A stretch of DNA of 64,000 nt from JBCBJX01 sp038522735 (GCA_038522735.1 JBCBJX010000005.1:8035-72034), one strand, 5' to 3'. Positions 43,260 to 52,432 are shown, counted from the stretch's first letter. Notes: generated by a model not told the origin, from the letters alone. A program made the numbers and translations.

Positions 43260-45050
43260 ATGGCGTCGGAACCCGATCTCAACCGCGAGCCCGCGGACGG
43301 CGGCCTTGAAGGCTTTCGCCGGACCGCGATCGAGCGCGCGGCGGAGCTGAAAACGCGCTTCTTCTTCGCCGCCATCGGCACGCTTCTCTTTGCATTCGGG
43401 GTTTCGCCGATCATCGGCGTGCTGTGGGGCGCAGCCGTCGTCATCACGCAGGCGATCGACCACAAAGTGAACGCGGCGGTCCGGGACGTCGACCGCGTCG
43501 CACCGCTGACGGCGCGCGAGCGCTGGACGATCCTGATCAACACCACCGTTGCAACCTACGTCTACGGGGCGGCGGGCGTCATTCTGTGGTTCGGGTTCGA
43601 AGGCTTCGGCCCGACCAGCGCCATTCTTGTGATGTGCGGCGCGCTGATCCACGTGGTCATCCACATGCACCACGATCGAGCGCTGTTTCTGTCCGGGTTT
43701 ATTCCGCATACCAGCGTTCTGATCGCGTTGCCGGCGCTAGACTTCGCGGTGACCTCGCAGTTCGGATTAGGCCGCGCCGTCGGATTTTTCGTCCCGATCG
43801 CGCTTTATATCGGGCACCTGGTGAAGGCCTATAAGCGCAACCGCGCCTCGTTCCTCACCATGGTCGCCGAGCGCGAGACGGCGCGCCAGCAGAGGCTCGT
43901 CGCGGAAACGGCGAACTCGGCGAAGGACGGGTTCCTCGCCATGATGAGCCATGAACTCCGCACCCCCCTCAACGGCGTTCTCGGCGCAGCGCAGGCGCTC
44001 CAGCGCACGCCGCTGGACGATGAACAAAGAAAGCTCACCGGCGTCCTCGCATCGTCCGGCAACGTCCTTCTGACGGTCATCAACGACATTCTCGACTATT
44101 CGAAGATCGAAGCGAACCGGCTCGATCTTGAGGACCGCCCGGTCTGCATCCGCGATCTGCTCGCGGACGCGGAAGGGCTGTGGGCTGAGAGCGCGAGAGC
44201 CAAAGGCCTCGATTTTTCGATCACGAGCGACCTCTCGCCCGACTATCACGTGTACGCCGATCCCACGCGGTTGCGGCAGATCCTGTTCAACCTCCTGTCC
44301 AACGCCGTGAAGTTCACAGCGACGGGGAGCGTCGCAGTTATTGCGGAGGAACGGGACGGTTCGCTCATCTTCTCCGTGGAGGACGCGGGCTGCGGCGTGC
44401 CCGCCGATCGCGCGCCGTTCCTGTTCGAAGCGTTCGTGCAGGCCGACGCGTCGACGACCCGGCGCTATGGCGGGACGGGGCTCGGGCTCTCCATCTGCCG
44501 ACGTCTCGCCCGGCTAATGGGCGGCGACGTCGTCTACGCGCCGCGGGACGGCGGCGGTTCCATCTTTACGGTCGCGGTTCCCGCCCGGCGCGCGCCGGAA
44601 ATCCGGCCGGTCGCGCGCGACGCCGCGACAGGCGGCCTCGACCGCATGCGCGTCCTTCTCGCCGAGGACAACGACATCAACCGGCTCGTCGTCGCCTCGC
44701 TTCTCAAGGGCGAACCGATCGATCTCGTCATGGTCGAAAACGGCGAGGAGGCCCTCGCGGCGCTCGCGGAGGAGGCGCTCGACCTGGTTCTCATGGACGT
44801 CCAGATGCCGGTTCTCGACGGCGTCGACGCGACGCTCGCCCTTCGCGCCCGAAGCGGTCCGAACCAGGACGTTCCCGTCGTCGCCCTCACAGCCAACGTG
44901 ATGCGCGATCAGGTCGATCGATATCTGAAATCAGGCGTGACGGATCATCTGGCGAAGCCCGTCCGGCGCGAAGCGCTGATTGCAATCCTCGCCCGTTACG
45001 CAGGCGCGCGCCACAGCGACGTCGCCGAGCCGCCGAGGAAAACCGCCTAG
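43260..45050 (+). CDS. Membrane-bound hybrid histidine kinase 2 (HK2)
   Basis: A 596-residue hybrid kinase. The N-terminal region has about six hydrophobic segments in residues 35-190 (FFFAAIGTLLFAFGVSPIIGVLWG onward) with a His-rich loop, VHIMHHDRALF-like, then a coiled coil. MSHELRTPLNGVLGAA carries His231; DAGCGV and GGTGLGLSI are ATP-lid motifs. The receiver has Asp513 (LVLMDVQMP). It has no HPt or DNA-binding domain, so phosphate must pass to proteins encoded elsewhere. The kinase core resembles HK1 closely. It diverges from truB (165 bases) and ends with a CTAG shared with rbfA. Confidence 0.9.
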   Translation: MASEPDLNREPADGGLEGFRRTAIERAAELKTRFFFAAIGTLLFAFGVSPIIGVLWGAAVVITQAIDHKVNAAVRDVDRVAPLTARERWTILINTTVATYVYGAAGVILWFGFEGFGPTSAILVMCGALIHVVIHMHHDRALFLSGFIPHTSVLIALPALDFAVTSQFGLGRAVGFFVPIALYIGHLVKAYKRNRASFLTMVAERETARQQRLVAETANSAKDGFLAMMSHELRTPLNGVLGAAQALQRTPLDDEQRKLTGVLASSGNVLLTVINDILDYSKIEANRLDLEDRPVCIRDLLADAEGLWAESARAKGLDFSITSDLSPDYHVYADPTRLRQILFNLLSNAVKFTATGSVAVIAEERDGSLIFSVEDAGCGVPADRAPFLFEAFVQADASTTRRYGGTGLGLSICRRLARLMGGDVVYAPRDGGGSIFTVAVPARRAPEIRPVARDAATGGLDRMRVLLAEDNDINRLVVASLLKGEPIDLVMVENGEEALAALAEEALDLVLMDVQMPVLDGVDATLALRARSGPNQDVPVVALTANVMRDQVDRYLKSGVTDHLAKPVRREALIAILARYAGARHSDVAEPPRKTA

Positions 45051-45448
45051 TCGCCGGACGAGGGTTTCAGATCGCGACGGACGTCCGGGCTTGAGAGAAG
45101 CGTGTCGATGCGTCGAGCCTCGTCGAAGCTCTCATCGCGCTTGAAGGTGAGCGCCGGCGTGAACTTCAAATCGATCTTCCGCCCCAGAACACCGCGAACG
45201 GCGCCGGCCGCAGCGTTCAGCTTACGGATCGCTTCGTCGACATCACGTCCGCCGAGCGTCGTACAGAAGACGGTGGCGTTCCGAAGGTCCGGCGAGGCGC
45301 GCACCTCGGTCACCGTCATGTCGAGCCCGCGCAGGGCGGGGGCGTGAACCTCGCCGCGCAGGAACGCCTCCGACAGGGCGTGCCGAATGAGTTCGCCCGC
45401 CCGCAGCTGGCGCTGGGACGGACCCTTGGATGAAAAGCGCGAGGCCAA
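45047..45448 (-). CDS. rbfA: Ribosome-binding factor A
   Basis: A 133-residue KH-fold protein that binds immature 30S subunits and promotes 5' maturation of 16S rRNA, important in the cold. Typical blocks are GPSQRQLRAGELIRHALSEAF, VTEVRASPDLRNATVFCTTLG and FTPALTFKRDESFDEARRIDTLL. It follows infB by 24 bases. Its stop overlaps the convergent HK2 stop by four bases. Confidence 0.96.
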   Translation of the reverse strand: MASRFSSKGPSQRQLRAGELIRHALSEAFLRGEVHAPALRGLDMTVTEVRASPDLRNATVFCTTLGGRDVDEAIRKLNAAAGAVRGVLGRKIDLKFTPALTFKRDESFDEARRIDTLLSSPDVRRDLKPSSGD

Positions 45449-45472
45449 GTCGCCGCCTCCTGAACCAGAAAA

Positions 45473-48121
45473 TCAGAGCGTGCGCTGAATTTCCTGAACG
45501 TCGAAGCACTCGATCGTATCGCCGACTTTCAGGTCGTCGTAATTCGCGAAACTCATGCCGCATTCCTGACCCATCGGCACGTCGTCGACATCGTCCTTGA
45601 AGCGCTTCAGCTGGGAGAGCGTTCCTTCGTGGATGACGACGCTGTCGCGGATGAGGCGCACTTTCGCGCCCCGCTTCACGCGGCCCTCGACCACCCGGCA
45701 GCCGGCGACTTTGCCGACCTTGGTGATGTTGAAGACCTCGAGGATTTCGGCGTTGCCGATGAACTCCTCGCGGATCTCCGGCGACAGCATGCCGGAGAGG
45801 GTGTCCTTCAGATCATCGATGAGATCGTAGATCACGGAGTAATACCGGATCTCGACGCCCGAGCGCTCCGCCTCGATCCGCGCGTCTTTATTGGCCCGCA
45901 CGTTAAAGCCGATCACCGGCGCGCCGGAGGCTTCGGCGAGGATGACGTCGCTTTCGGAGATGCCGCCGACGCCGGAGTGCAGGATCTTCACCCGGACTTC
46001 CTCGGTGGCGAGTTTGTCGAGCGACCCGATGATCGCCTCCACCGAGCCCTGCACGTCGCCCTTGATGACGATCGGCAGTTCGTTGAGCTCGGCGTCCTTC
46101 AGCTGCGCCATCATCTGTTCAAGGGACGTGCCGACGGATTTCGCAACGGTTTTCTCGCGCTTCTTCCGCTGACGGAATTCCGCGACCTCCCGGGCGCGCG
46201 CCTCGTTCTCGACGACCACGAACTGGTCGCCCGGCTCCGGCACGCCGTTGAGGCCGAGGACCTCGACGGGGAGCGCCGGACCCGCCTCTTTCAGCTGCTT
46301 GCCTTTGTCGTCGACCAGTGCGCGAACCTTGCCCCATTCGGCGCCGCAAACGAACACGTCGCCGCGCTTCAGGGAGCCGCACTGAACAAGAAGCGTCGCG
46401 ATCGGGCCGCGGCCTTTATCGAGCTGCGCCTCGACCACCGCGCCTTCGGCGGCGCGTTTGGGGTTCGCCTTGAGCTCCAGAAGTTCCGACTGGAGAAGGA
46501 TCGCATCCTGCAGCCCGTCGAGGTTCAGCTTCTGCATCGCGGAAACTTCGACGTCCTGGATCTCGCCGCCCATGGATTCAACCTGAATCTCATGCTGCAG
46601 AAGGTCCGTACGCACCTTGTTCGCGTCGGCGTCCGGCTTATCGACTTTGTTGATGGCGATGATGATCGGAACGCCCGCCGCCTTGGCGTGGCTGATCGCT
46701 TCGATCGTCTGCGGCATGACGCTGTCGTCCGCGGCGACGACGATGATGACGATGTCCGTCACCTTCGCGCCGCGCGCGCGCATCTGCGTGAAGGCGGCGT
46801 GACCCGGCGTGTCGAGGAACGTGATTTTCTGGCCGTTCGTCTCGATCTGATAAGCGCCGATATGCTGCGTGATGCCGCCCGCTTCGCCGTCGACGACATT
46901 AGCGTTCCGCATGGCGTCGAGGAGCGACGTCTTGCCGTGATCGACATGGCCCATGATCGTGACGACCGGCGGACGCGGCGCTAGGTCCGCTTCGTCGTCC
47001 GCCGCACCGCCGAGGCCCTCCTCGACGTCGGACTCGGAGACCCGCTTCACCTGATGGCCGAGGTCTTCGGCGATGAGCTGCGCGGTGTCGGCGTCGAGGA
47101 TGTCGTTCGCGGTCACCATCTGGCCCTGCTTCATCATGGCCTTGATGAGATCGACGGCGCGCATGGCCATCCGCTGGGCGAGTTCCGTCACCGTGATGGT
47201 GTCGGGGATGATGACTTCCCGCAGTACCTGCTCGCGACCGCCGGAGCGCTGCTGGCGGGCGAGCTTTTCCTTCTCGCGGGCGCGGCGCACGGAGGCGAGG
47301 GAGCGCTGGCGTTCGTCGTCGTCGAGGGCGTTCGCGATCGTCAGCTTGCCGGTGCGCCGGCGCGGCTCGGCTTTCTTCGCCGTGTCCTGACGGTCGGCGC
47401 CGAAGCTGCGCTTCGTCTTGATGCGTCCGCCGAGCTGGGCGAGCGGATCTTCCGGGTCCGCTGCGCGGGGCTCGCCCGCTTTCTCGTCGCGGACTTTCTC
47501 GCCGACGTCTCGCACCTCGGTCTTCGACGAGTTGCGCTTGGCTTTACGGGCGGCGTCTTCGGCTTCGAGTTGCTGGCGCGCCTCTTCTTCAGCCTTCGCG
47601 CGCTCCTCGGCCTCTTTGGCGCGCTTCTCGTCTTCTTCAGCCTGACGCTTGCGCTCATCTTCAAGGCGCGCGCGTTCCTCGGCCTCACGGGCTTCGCGCG
47701 CCTTGCGCTCTTCGTCTTCGCGAGCCTTGCGGGCGTTGGAATCTTTCTTCGCCTTCTGCAGCGCGACCGCGCGGGCTTTCTTTTCATCGTCCGACAGGGT
47801 GCGGAGCACCGCGCCCTTGCGCTTCGCGCCGTCGGCCGCCGCCGCGCTTGCTGCGGCGGAACGCGGCGGCGTTTTTTTCTCGACCGTCGGCGCGGGCTTT
47901 TCGGCCGTCGCTTTCTTCGCGGCGGGCTTGGCCGGCTCGGCTTTGCGGACCGTCGTTGCGCCAGGCTCGGGCTGGTTCGGACGGCGCCGCTTCTTTTCGA
48001 CCACGACAGTCTTTGTGCGGCCATGAGAGAAGCTCTGCTTCACCGCGCCCGTCTCCGTCTTGCGGAGGGTCAGCGGCTTGCGGCCTTCCGATTTCGACTT
48101 AGTGTCGACGTTGTCGCTCAT
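45473..48121 (-). CDS. infB: Translation initiation factor IF-2
   Basis: An 882-residue IF2. The N-terminal 370 residues are a long charged, Ala/Lys/Glu/Arg-rich coiled-coil region, as in other proteobacteria; EEERKAREAREAEER-type repeats are visible. The GTPase core follows with GHVDHGKTSLLDA near residue 387, DTPGHAAF and NKVDKPD; then the C-terminal fMet-tRNA-binding domains ending TIECFDVQEIQRTL. It brings fMet-tRNA to the 30S P site. Between ylxR and rbfA in the standard order. Confidence 0.99.
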   Translation of the reverse strand: MSDNVDTKSKSEGRKPLTLRKTETGAVKQSFSHGRTKTVVVEKKRRRPNQPEPGATTVRKAEPAKPAAKKATAEKPAPTVEKKTPPRSAAASAAAADGAKRKGAVLRTLSDDEKKARAVALQKAKKDSNARKAREDEERKAREAREAEERARLEDERKRQAEEDEKRAKEAEERAKAEEEARQQLEAEDAARKAKRNSSKTEVRDVGEKVRDEKAGEPRAADPEDPLAQLGGRIKTKRSFGADRQDTAKKAEPRRRTGKLTIANALDDDERQRSLASVRRAREKEKLARQQRSGGREQVLREVIIPDTITVTELAQRMAMRAVDLIKAMMKQGQMVTANDILDADTAQLIAEDLGHQVKRVSESDVEEGLGGAADDEADLAPRPPVVTIMGHVDHGKTSLLDAMRNANVVDGEAGGITQHIGAYQIETNGQKITFLDTPGHAAFTQMRARGAKVTDIVIIVVAADDSVMPQTIEAISHAKAAGVPIIIAINKVDKPDADANKVRTDLLQHEIQVESMGGEIQDVEVSAMQKLNLDGLQDAILLQSELLELKANPKRAAEGAVVEAQLDKGRGPIATLLVQCGSLKRGDVFVCGAEWGKVRALVDDKGKQLKEAGPALPVEVLGLNGVPEPGDQFVVVENEARAREVAEFRQRKKREKTVAKSVGTSLEQMMAQLKDAELNELPIVIKGDVQGSVEAIIGSLDKLATEEVRVKILHSGVGGISESDVILAEASGAPVIGFNVRANKDARIEAERSGVEIRYYSVIYDLIDDLKDTLSGMLSPEIREEFIGNAEILEVFNITKVGKVAGCRVVEGRVKRGAKVRLIRDSVVIHEGTLSQLKRFKDDVDDVPMGQECGMSFANYDDLKVGDTIECFDVQEIQRTL

Positions 48122-48229
48122 TCGTTCTCCACACCCGCAGCCGACGCCGCGATCGTACTTTCAATCTCGTGTGAAGCGCAGAAACGCGGCCGCCGATGCC
48201 GGCGCGCCGCCTCGCGCTTCCCTCGCGCT

Positions 48230-48880
48230 TCAGGAGAGAGGGAGGCCGGAACCCCGCCAACTCTCCGGAACCAAGGCCCGAAAACCCGCCAGCCGGCGCG
48301 CATCACGTGCGACCCCGCGGGCCGCTGCGCCGACATGCACGGCTGCATGTACCACACGACCCCGCCCCAAGGCCAAGCCCAAGGCTGCGGAATCAAAGCA
48401 TCCGATAACCAAAATCGGCTCTCGGGCGCGAAAGGCAAGCCCCAGAACCTTCGATCGGCCGTCCTCGGCTCCGTCCGCGGCCTCGAACACAGCCGACAAA
48501 CCGCCTTTCCGCAGCGCCTCGCGCACCTGCTCGAAGCCGAGAACCGCCGCGCCTGCGCGGCGTGCGAGACCAAGACCGTTCAGCACCCGATCCGCAAGCC
48601 CGGCCTCGACCGCTTCAACGAGGTCGCCGCTCGCGCTCGTCTCGGCTTTGAAGGCGCGGGAGAACGCCTTGCGCGCCGCGGCTCGCTCCAGCGCCGCGCG
48701 GTTGGCGCCGACCCAGGCGCCGCGGCCAGGAAGCTTGCCCGCAAGATCCGGCACCGCGCTGCCATCGGGTCCGCGCACGAACCGAATCATCGCGTCCGGC
48801 GCGCCGGCCTCTCCCGTCGCGATGCAGGTGCGCTCAGGCCCCGGCTTGGTCGGCGCTCGGCCGTCAGGCGAAGACGCCAT
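48230..48880 (-). CDS. YlxR-like (DUF448) RNA-binding protein with L7Ae-like C-terminal domain
   Basis: A 216-residue alphaproteobacterial form of YlxR. The N-terminal DUF448 part has PERTCIATGE and MIRFVRGPDG..PDLAGKLPGRGAWV; the C-terminal part (LGLARRAGAAVLGFEQVREALRKG onward) resembles ribosomal L7Ae/L30e RNA-binding folds. YlxR binds RNA and may assist RNase P. ATG at 48880 with GAGGAGG upstream was chosen; it lies inside the last codons of nusA (17-base overlap). A 108-base gap separates it from infB. Confidence 0.9.
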   Translation of the reverse strand: MASSPDGRAPTKPGPERTCIATGEAGAPDAMIRFVRGPDGSAVPDLAGKLPGRGAWVGANRAALERAAARKAFSRAFKAETSASGDLVEAVEAGLADRVLNGLGLARRAGAAVLGFEQVREALRKGGLSAVFEAADGAEDGRSKVLGLAFRAREPILVIGCFDSAALGLALGRGRVVHAAVHVGAAARGVARDARRLAGFRALVPESWRGSGLPLS

Positions 48881-50483
48881 CGACCTCCTCGACTTCCTCT
48901 TCGCCGTCGCCCGCAAGCATGGCGTCGTACTCTTCCTGGGTGAGCCAGCCGGCGGCGACGCGGGCGCGCATCACCATGTCTTCGGCGACCTCGGGCTTCA
49001 GTTTGAACTCCTCGAGGTACCCGTCGTAATGCTTACGCTCCCCGTCGACGCGCTCGGTCCAGCCGATGAGATCGTCCGTGGCGCAACCAGCGAAATCTTC
49101 CAGCGTCTTCACATCTTCTTCGCCGAGCTTCACCGCCATCTGCAGGGTGATCCCCTCATGGGCGACAAGATCGTCCGCGACGCCGAGCTCCTTGCGCTTC
49201 GCATCGAGTTCGGCGGCGAGTTTTTCGAGGTGCTCGTTGGCGCGCGCCTGCAATTCCGCGGCCGTGTCTTCGTCGAAGCCCTCGATCTCAGCGATCTCCT
49301 CCATCTCGACATAGGCGACGTCCTCAATCGCGGTGAAGCCTTCCGAGACCAGAAGGCCGGCGATGATGTCGTCGACGTCGAGCGCTTCCATGAAGAGCTC
49401 CGTGCGCTGTTTGAACTCTTCCTGACGCTTCGCGCTCTCTTCTTCCTCCGTCATGATGTCGATTTCAAAGCCCGTCACCTGGGCGGCGAGGCGGACGTTC
49501 TGGCCGCGGCGGCCGATGGCGAGCGACAGTTGCTCGTCCGGCACCACGACCTCGATACGCTCGGATTCCTCGTCGAGAACGACTTTGGCGACCTCCGCGG
49601 GCGCGAGGGCGTTGACGACGAAGGTCGCAACATCAGGCGACCACGGAACGATGTCGATCTTCTCGCCGCCGAGCTCGTTCACCACCGCCTGCACGCGCGA
49701 GCCGCGCATGCCGACGCAGGCGCCGACCGGGTCGATCGAGCTGTCGTGGCTCATCACGCCGATCTTCGCGCGCGAGCCCGGGTCGCGGGCGACCGCCTTG
49801 ATCTCGATGACGCCGTCATAGACCTCCGGCACCTCCTGCTCGAAGAGCTTCGCCATGAATTGCGGATGCGAGCGGGAGAGGAAGATCTGCGGGCCCCGCG
49901 GCTCCCGGCGCACCTCGGCGAGATAGGCGCGAACGCGGTCGCCCTGGCGGTAGGCCTCGCGCATCAGCTGCTGGTCGCGGCGGATGATCGCTTCGGCCCG
50001 GCCGAGATCGACGATCACATGGCCGTATTCGATCCGCTTCACGATGCCGGACATGATCTCGCCGACCCGGTCTTTATATTCTTCAAACTGACGGTCGCGC
50101 TCGGCTTCGCGGACTTTCTGGGTGATGACCTGCTTCGCGCCCATGGCCTGCTGGCGGCCGAACTCGATCGGCGGCAGGGGGTCGGAGAGAAAATCCCCGA
50201 TTTCAGCCTCCGGATTGCGGGCCCGCGCGGTCTCCAGCGTGATCTCCGCCGAATCGTTCTCGACCTCCTCGACCACCTCCATGAGGCGCCAGAGGCGCAG
50301 TTCGCCCGTATCAGGATTGATTTCGGCCTGGACGTTGGTTTCCGCACCATAGCGGGCGCGGGCGGCGCGGGAGAGCGCTTCCTCCATCGCCTCGATGACG
50401 AGGACCTTGTCGATCGATTTTTCGCGGGCGACGGCGTCCGCGATCTGCAGAAGTTCAAGCCGGTTGGCGCTGACGGCGCTCAT
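48864..50483 (-). CDS. nusA: Transcription elongation/termination factor NusA
   Basis: A 539-residue NusA. The N-terminal RNA polymerase-binding domain is followed by S1 and two KH domains (GACVGMRGSRVQAVVNELGGEKIDIV and LAIGRRGQNVRLAAQVTG), then C-terminal acidic repeats with helix-hairpin-helix character. NusA modulates pausing, hairpin termination and antitermination. It overlaps rimP by 4 bases. In E. coli it controls its own operon; the terminator ahead of rimP at 51105-51140 fits such a loop. Confidence 0.98.
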   Translation of the reverse strand: MSAVSANRLELLQIADAVAREKSIDKVLVIEAMEEALSRAARARYGAETNVQAEINPDTGELRLWRLMEVVEEVENDSAEITLETARARNPEAEIGDFLSDPLPPIEFGRQQAMGAKQVITQKVREAERDRQFEEYKDRVGEIMSGIVKRIEYGHVIVDLGRAEAIIRRDQQLMREAYRQGDRVRAYLAEVRREPRGPQIFLSRSHPQFMAKLFEQEVPEVYDGVIEIKAVARDPGSRAKIGVMSHDSSIDPVGACVGMRGSRVQAVVNELGGEKIDIVPWSPDVATFVVNALAPAEVAKVVLDEESERIEVVVPDEQLSLAIGRRGQNVRLAAQVTGFEIDIMTEEEESAKRQEEFKQRTELFMEALDVDDIIAGLLVSEGFTAIEDVAYVEMEEIAEIEGFDEDTAAELQARANEHLEKLAAELDAKRKELGVADDLVAHEGITLQMAVKLGEEDVKTLEDFAGCATDDLIGWTERVDGERKHYDGYLEEFKLKPEVAEDMVMRARVAAGWLTQEEYDAMLAGDGEEEVEEVDGVFA

Positions 50484-51058
50484 TCTTCTTCTCCGTTTTC
50501 TGAAGTGTCGTCTTCATCGGCCGCCTCTAGATCGAGGGCGTCCGGATCGAATTCCATCTGCGGCTGCGGCTGGGCGAGACGCGCCGCTTCCATGAGATCG
50601 TCCGTGAGGACGAGCTTCGCCGAGGCGATCCACTCAGCGGGGAAGAACGCGGTCTCCTCCTCACCATCCAGATCGACGCCGACAGCACCCTCCTCGACGC
50701 CCGCCAGGACGCCGCGGAAACGCTTCTGACCCTCGACCATCCGGTCGAGTTCCAGCTTCGCCTCGAAGCCCTCCCAGCGCTCGAAATCCTTCAGCCGGGT
50801 GAGCGGGCGGTCAACGCCGGGGGAGGAGACCTCCAGCACGTAAGCGCCCGGGATCGGATCGACCTCGTCGAGAACGGGCGACAGCGCCCGGGAGAGGGTC
50901 GCGCAGTCCTTCGCGCTCATGGTCCCGTCCGGGCGCTCCCCCATCACCTGCAGGGTCCGCGTGGAGGAGCCGGTCATGCGCACGCGCACGAGCTCGTAGC
51001 CGAGGCCTTCGGCCACCGGTTCGATCAGCGAAACAAGCGAGTCCTCGCCCTTGCGCAC
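50480..51058 (-). CDS. rimP: Ribosome maturation factor RimP
   Basis: A 192-residue RimP needed for 30S maturation. Recognisable segments are LIEPVAEGLGYELVRVRMTG, PGAYVLEVSSPGVDRPLTRLKDFERWEG and RFRGVLAGVEEGAVGVDLDG. The end is extended with an acidic tail (DLEAADEDDTSENGEEE). The start is not certain: GTG at 51058 with AGAGG nearby gives the family N terminus; an in-frame TTG lies at 51073. It leads the rimP-nusA-ylxR-infB-rbfA block. Confidence 0.93.
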   Translation of the reverse strand: MRKGEDSLVSLIEPVAEGLGYELVRVRMTGSSTRTLQVMGERPDGTMSAKDCATLSRALSPVLDEVDPIPGAYVLEVSSPGVDRPLTRLKDFERWEGFEAKLELDRMVEGQKRFRGVLAGVEEGAVGVDLDGEEETAFFPAEWIASAKLVLTDDLMEAARLAQPQPQMEFDPDALDLEAADEDDTSENGEEE

Positions 51059-51104
51059 GTGCCTCTGGTCCAATTTCCGCTGCGCCGCGACGGCGGCGCG
51101 AAGC

Positions 51105-51140
51105 AACAAAAAAGCGGCTGCGCCCGGGGGCGCGCCGCTT
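51105..51140 (-). terminator. Intrinsic-terminator-like hairpin in the rimP-nusA-infB leader
   Basis: On the minus strand a stem AAGCGGC/GCCGCTT (51134-51140 with 51112-51118) is extended inside by GCGCCC/GGGCGC pairing and is followed at once by TTTTTTG (51111-51105). It ends 47 bases before the rimP start codon. No minus-strand gene lies upstream for it to terminate, so it is more likely a leader attenuator. Confidence 0.8.
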
Positions 51141-51154
51141 CGATGAAATCCGAA

Positions 51155-51215
51155 ACTATCAATAAGATAGTGATTTTTTTCAGCATTGTCATCACCCCTT
51201 GCGCTTTCAGCGCAA
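51155..51215 (+). other. Two further dyads in the rimP / sulfotransferase gap
   Basis: ACTATC-AATAA-GATAGT (51155-51171), followed on the plus strand by GATTTTTTT, and TTGCGCT-TTC-AGCGCAA (51199-51215). Together with the terminator at 51105 they fill this 175-base divergent region with three consecutive stems. Roles are unknown; promoters for both directions must also be here. Confidence 0.5.
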
Positions 51216-51233
51216 CGCGCCTTTTTCGAGCCG

Positions 51234-52421
51234 ATGACCAACTTCCGACCCGCCGCCTGCGCCGTCGTCCATATCGGCGTTGAGAAAACCGGCACCACCA
51301 GCGTACAGGCCTTCCTCGCCGCCAATCGAGCAAGCCTCGCGGCGGCCGGCGTTCTTTACCCGGAATGCCTCGGACGCGAGACCCATATCGGCCTTCCCGC
51401 CTACGCCCAGGCCGATGAGCGCCGGGACGACGCGCGGCGCTATTTCGGGATCGAACCGGGCGCGGATGCGGTGGCCGATTTGCGGGCGCGCCTTGAAACC
51501 GAACTCGCCCATGAAGTCGAGGCCGTCAGCCCCCGCACGATCCTGCTTTCAAGCGAACATCTGCATTCGCGCCTCCACACGGTTGAGGAAAAGCGGCGGC
51601 TTCGCGCCTTTCTTGAGCCGTTCGCCGAGCGGATCGAGATCCTCTGCTATCTGCGCAGACAGGACGAACTCGCCCTCAGCCTGTATTCGACGGCGCTCCG
51701 CTTCCAGAAGGCCGACGCCGCGTCTCCGCTTCCGAAGCCCGGACCAAAGACGCCGTATTATTATGATTACGATCGCATGCTGAGCGAGTATGCGGAGGCC
51801 TTCGGCGAGGACGCCGTCACCGTCCGTATCTATGAACGCGCGGCGCTGGAAGGCGACGACATCATCTCAGATTTTCGTGCTGCGGCGGGCCTCGGCGACG
51901 ACCTCGATCTGAAACCTGTTCCCAGAAGGAATGTCTCCCTGTCCGCGCCGGCGCAGCGCTTCCTCGCATCACTTAACCGCCTGACCGAACCCGGCGAGGA
52001 CCAAAAGCGCGTGCGCGGCAACGCGGTCCAGCTTCTCGAGACTTTCTTCGCCGGCCGAGGACGAACGGTGACGCGGGCCGAGGCCGAAGCCTTCCTCATG
52101 CGTTTCGCTGAGATCAACGAGCGGGTCCGCTCTCGCTGGACGCCGGATCGCGAGACCCTCTTCACGACGGACATGGGCGCCTATCCGGAGACAATCTCGG
52201 CGGAAGGCGAAGCCGAAGCGCTCGCCGATGTCGGCGCGCGTTTGTTCGCCCAGAAACAGAAGGAGCTGCGCCGGACCAGCGTCAAACTGAAGCTGCGCGA
52301 GGCGGAAATCGCCGAGCTTCGGGGACGCAAAGACGTCGCGCAACGCCGCCTGGCAGAAGCGCGGGCCCTCGCCGACGACATTCCGGAGCTTCTTGAGGAA
52401 ATCGACGCCTTCGGCGCGTAA
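51234..52421 (+). CDS. Sulfotransferase-like protein
   Basis: A 395-residue protein whose N terminus VVHIGVEKTGTTSVQAFL has the 5'-phosphosulfate loop (K-T-G-T-T) of PAPS-dependent sulfotransferases. A second PAPS segment, ILLSSEHLHSRL..., is in the expected place. The C-terminal 60 residues form a charged coiled coil (QKQKELRRTSVKLKLREAEIAELRG). Substrate unknown; polysaccharide or lipid sulfation is possible. ATG at 51234 gives the P-loop near the N terminus; no strong ribosome site is seen. Lies between trmB and rimP, breaking their usual adjacency. Confidence 0.75.
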   Translation: MTNFRPAACAVVHIGVEKTGTTSVQAFLAANRASLAAAGVLYPECLGRETHIGLPAYAQADERRDDARRYFGIEPGADAVADLRARLETELAHEVEAVSPRTILLSSEHLHSRLHTVEEKRRLRAFLEPFAERIEILCYLRRQDELALSLYSTALRFQKADAASPLPKPGPKTPYYYDYDRMLSEYAEAFGEDAVTVRIYERAALEGDDIISDFRAAAGLGDDLDLKPVPRRNVSLSAPAQRFLASLNRLTEPGEDQKRVRGNAVQLLETFFAGRGRTVTRAEAEAFLMRFAEINERVRSRWTPDRETLFTTDMGAYPETISAEGEAEALADVGARLFAQKQKELRRTSVKLKLREAEIAELRGRKDVAQRRLAEARALADDIPELLEEIDAFGA

Positions 52422-52432
52422 ACAAGGCGCGC

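Noticed and set aside
48060..50729. 889-residue plus-strand open frame
   Set aside because: Antisense to ylxR, nusA and rimP. The sequence is low-complexity and mirrors the codon structure of nusA.
51059..51233. tRNA-fMet before rimP, as in E. coli metY
   Set aside because: No cloverleaf can be drawn; stems present are simple hairpins.
51025..51333. 102-residue minus-strand open frame with a hydrophobic MLKKITILLIVSDF stretch, a possible leader peptide for rimP
   Set aside because: It runs through the terminator stem and into rimP in another frame with no clear ribosome site; translation is possible but not supported.
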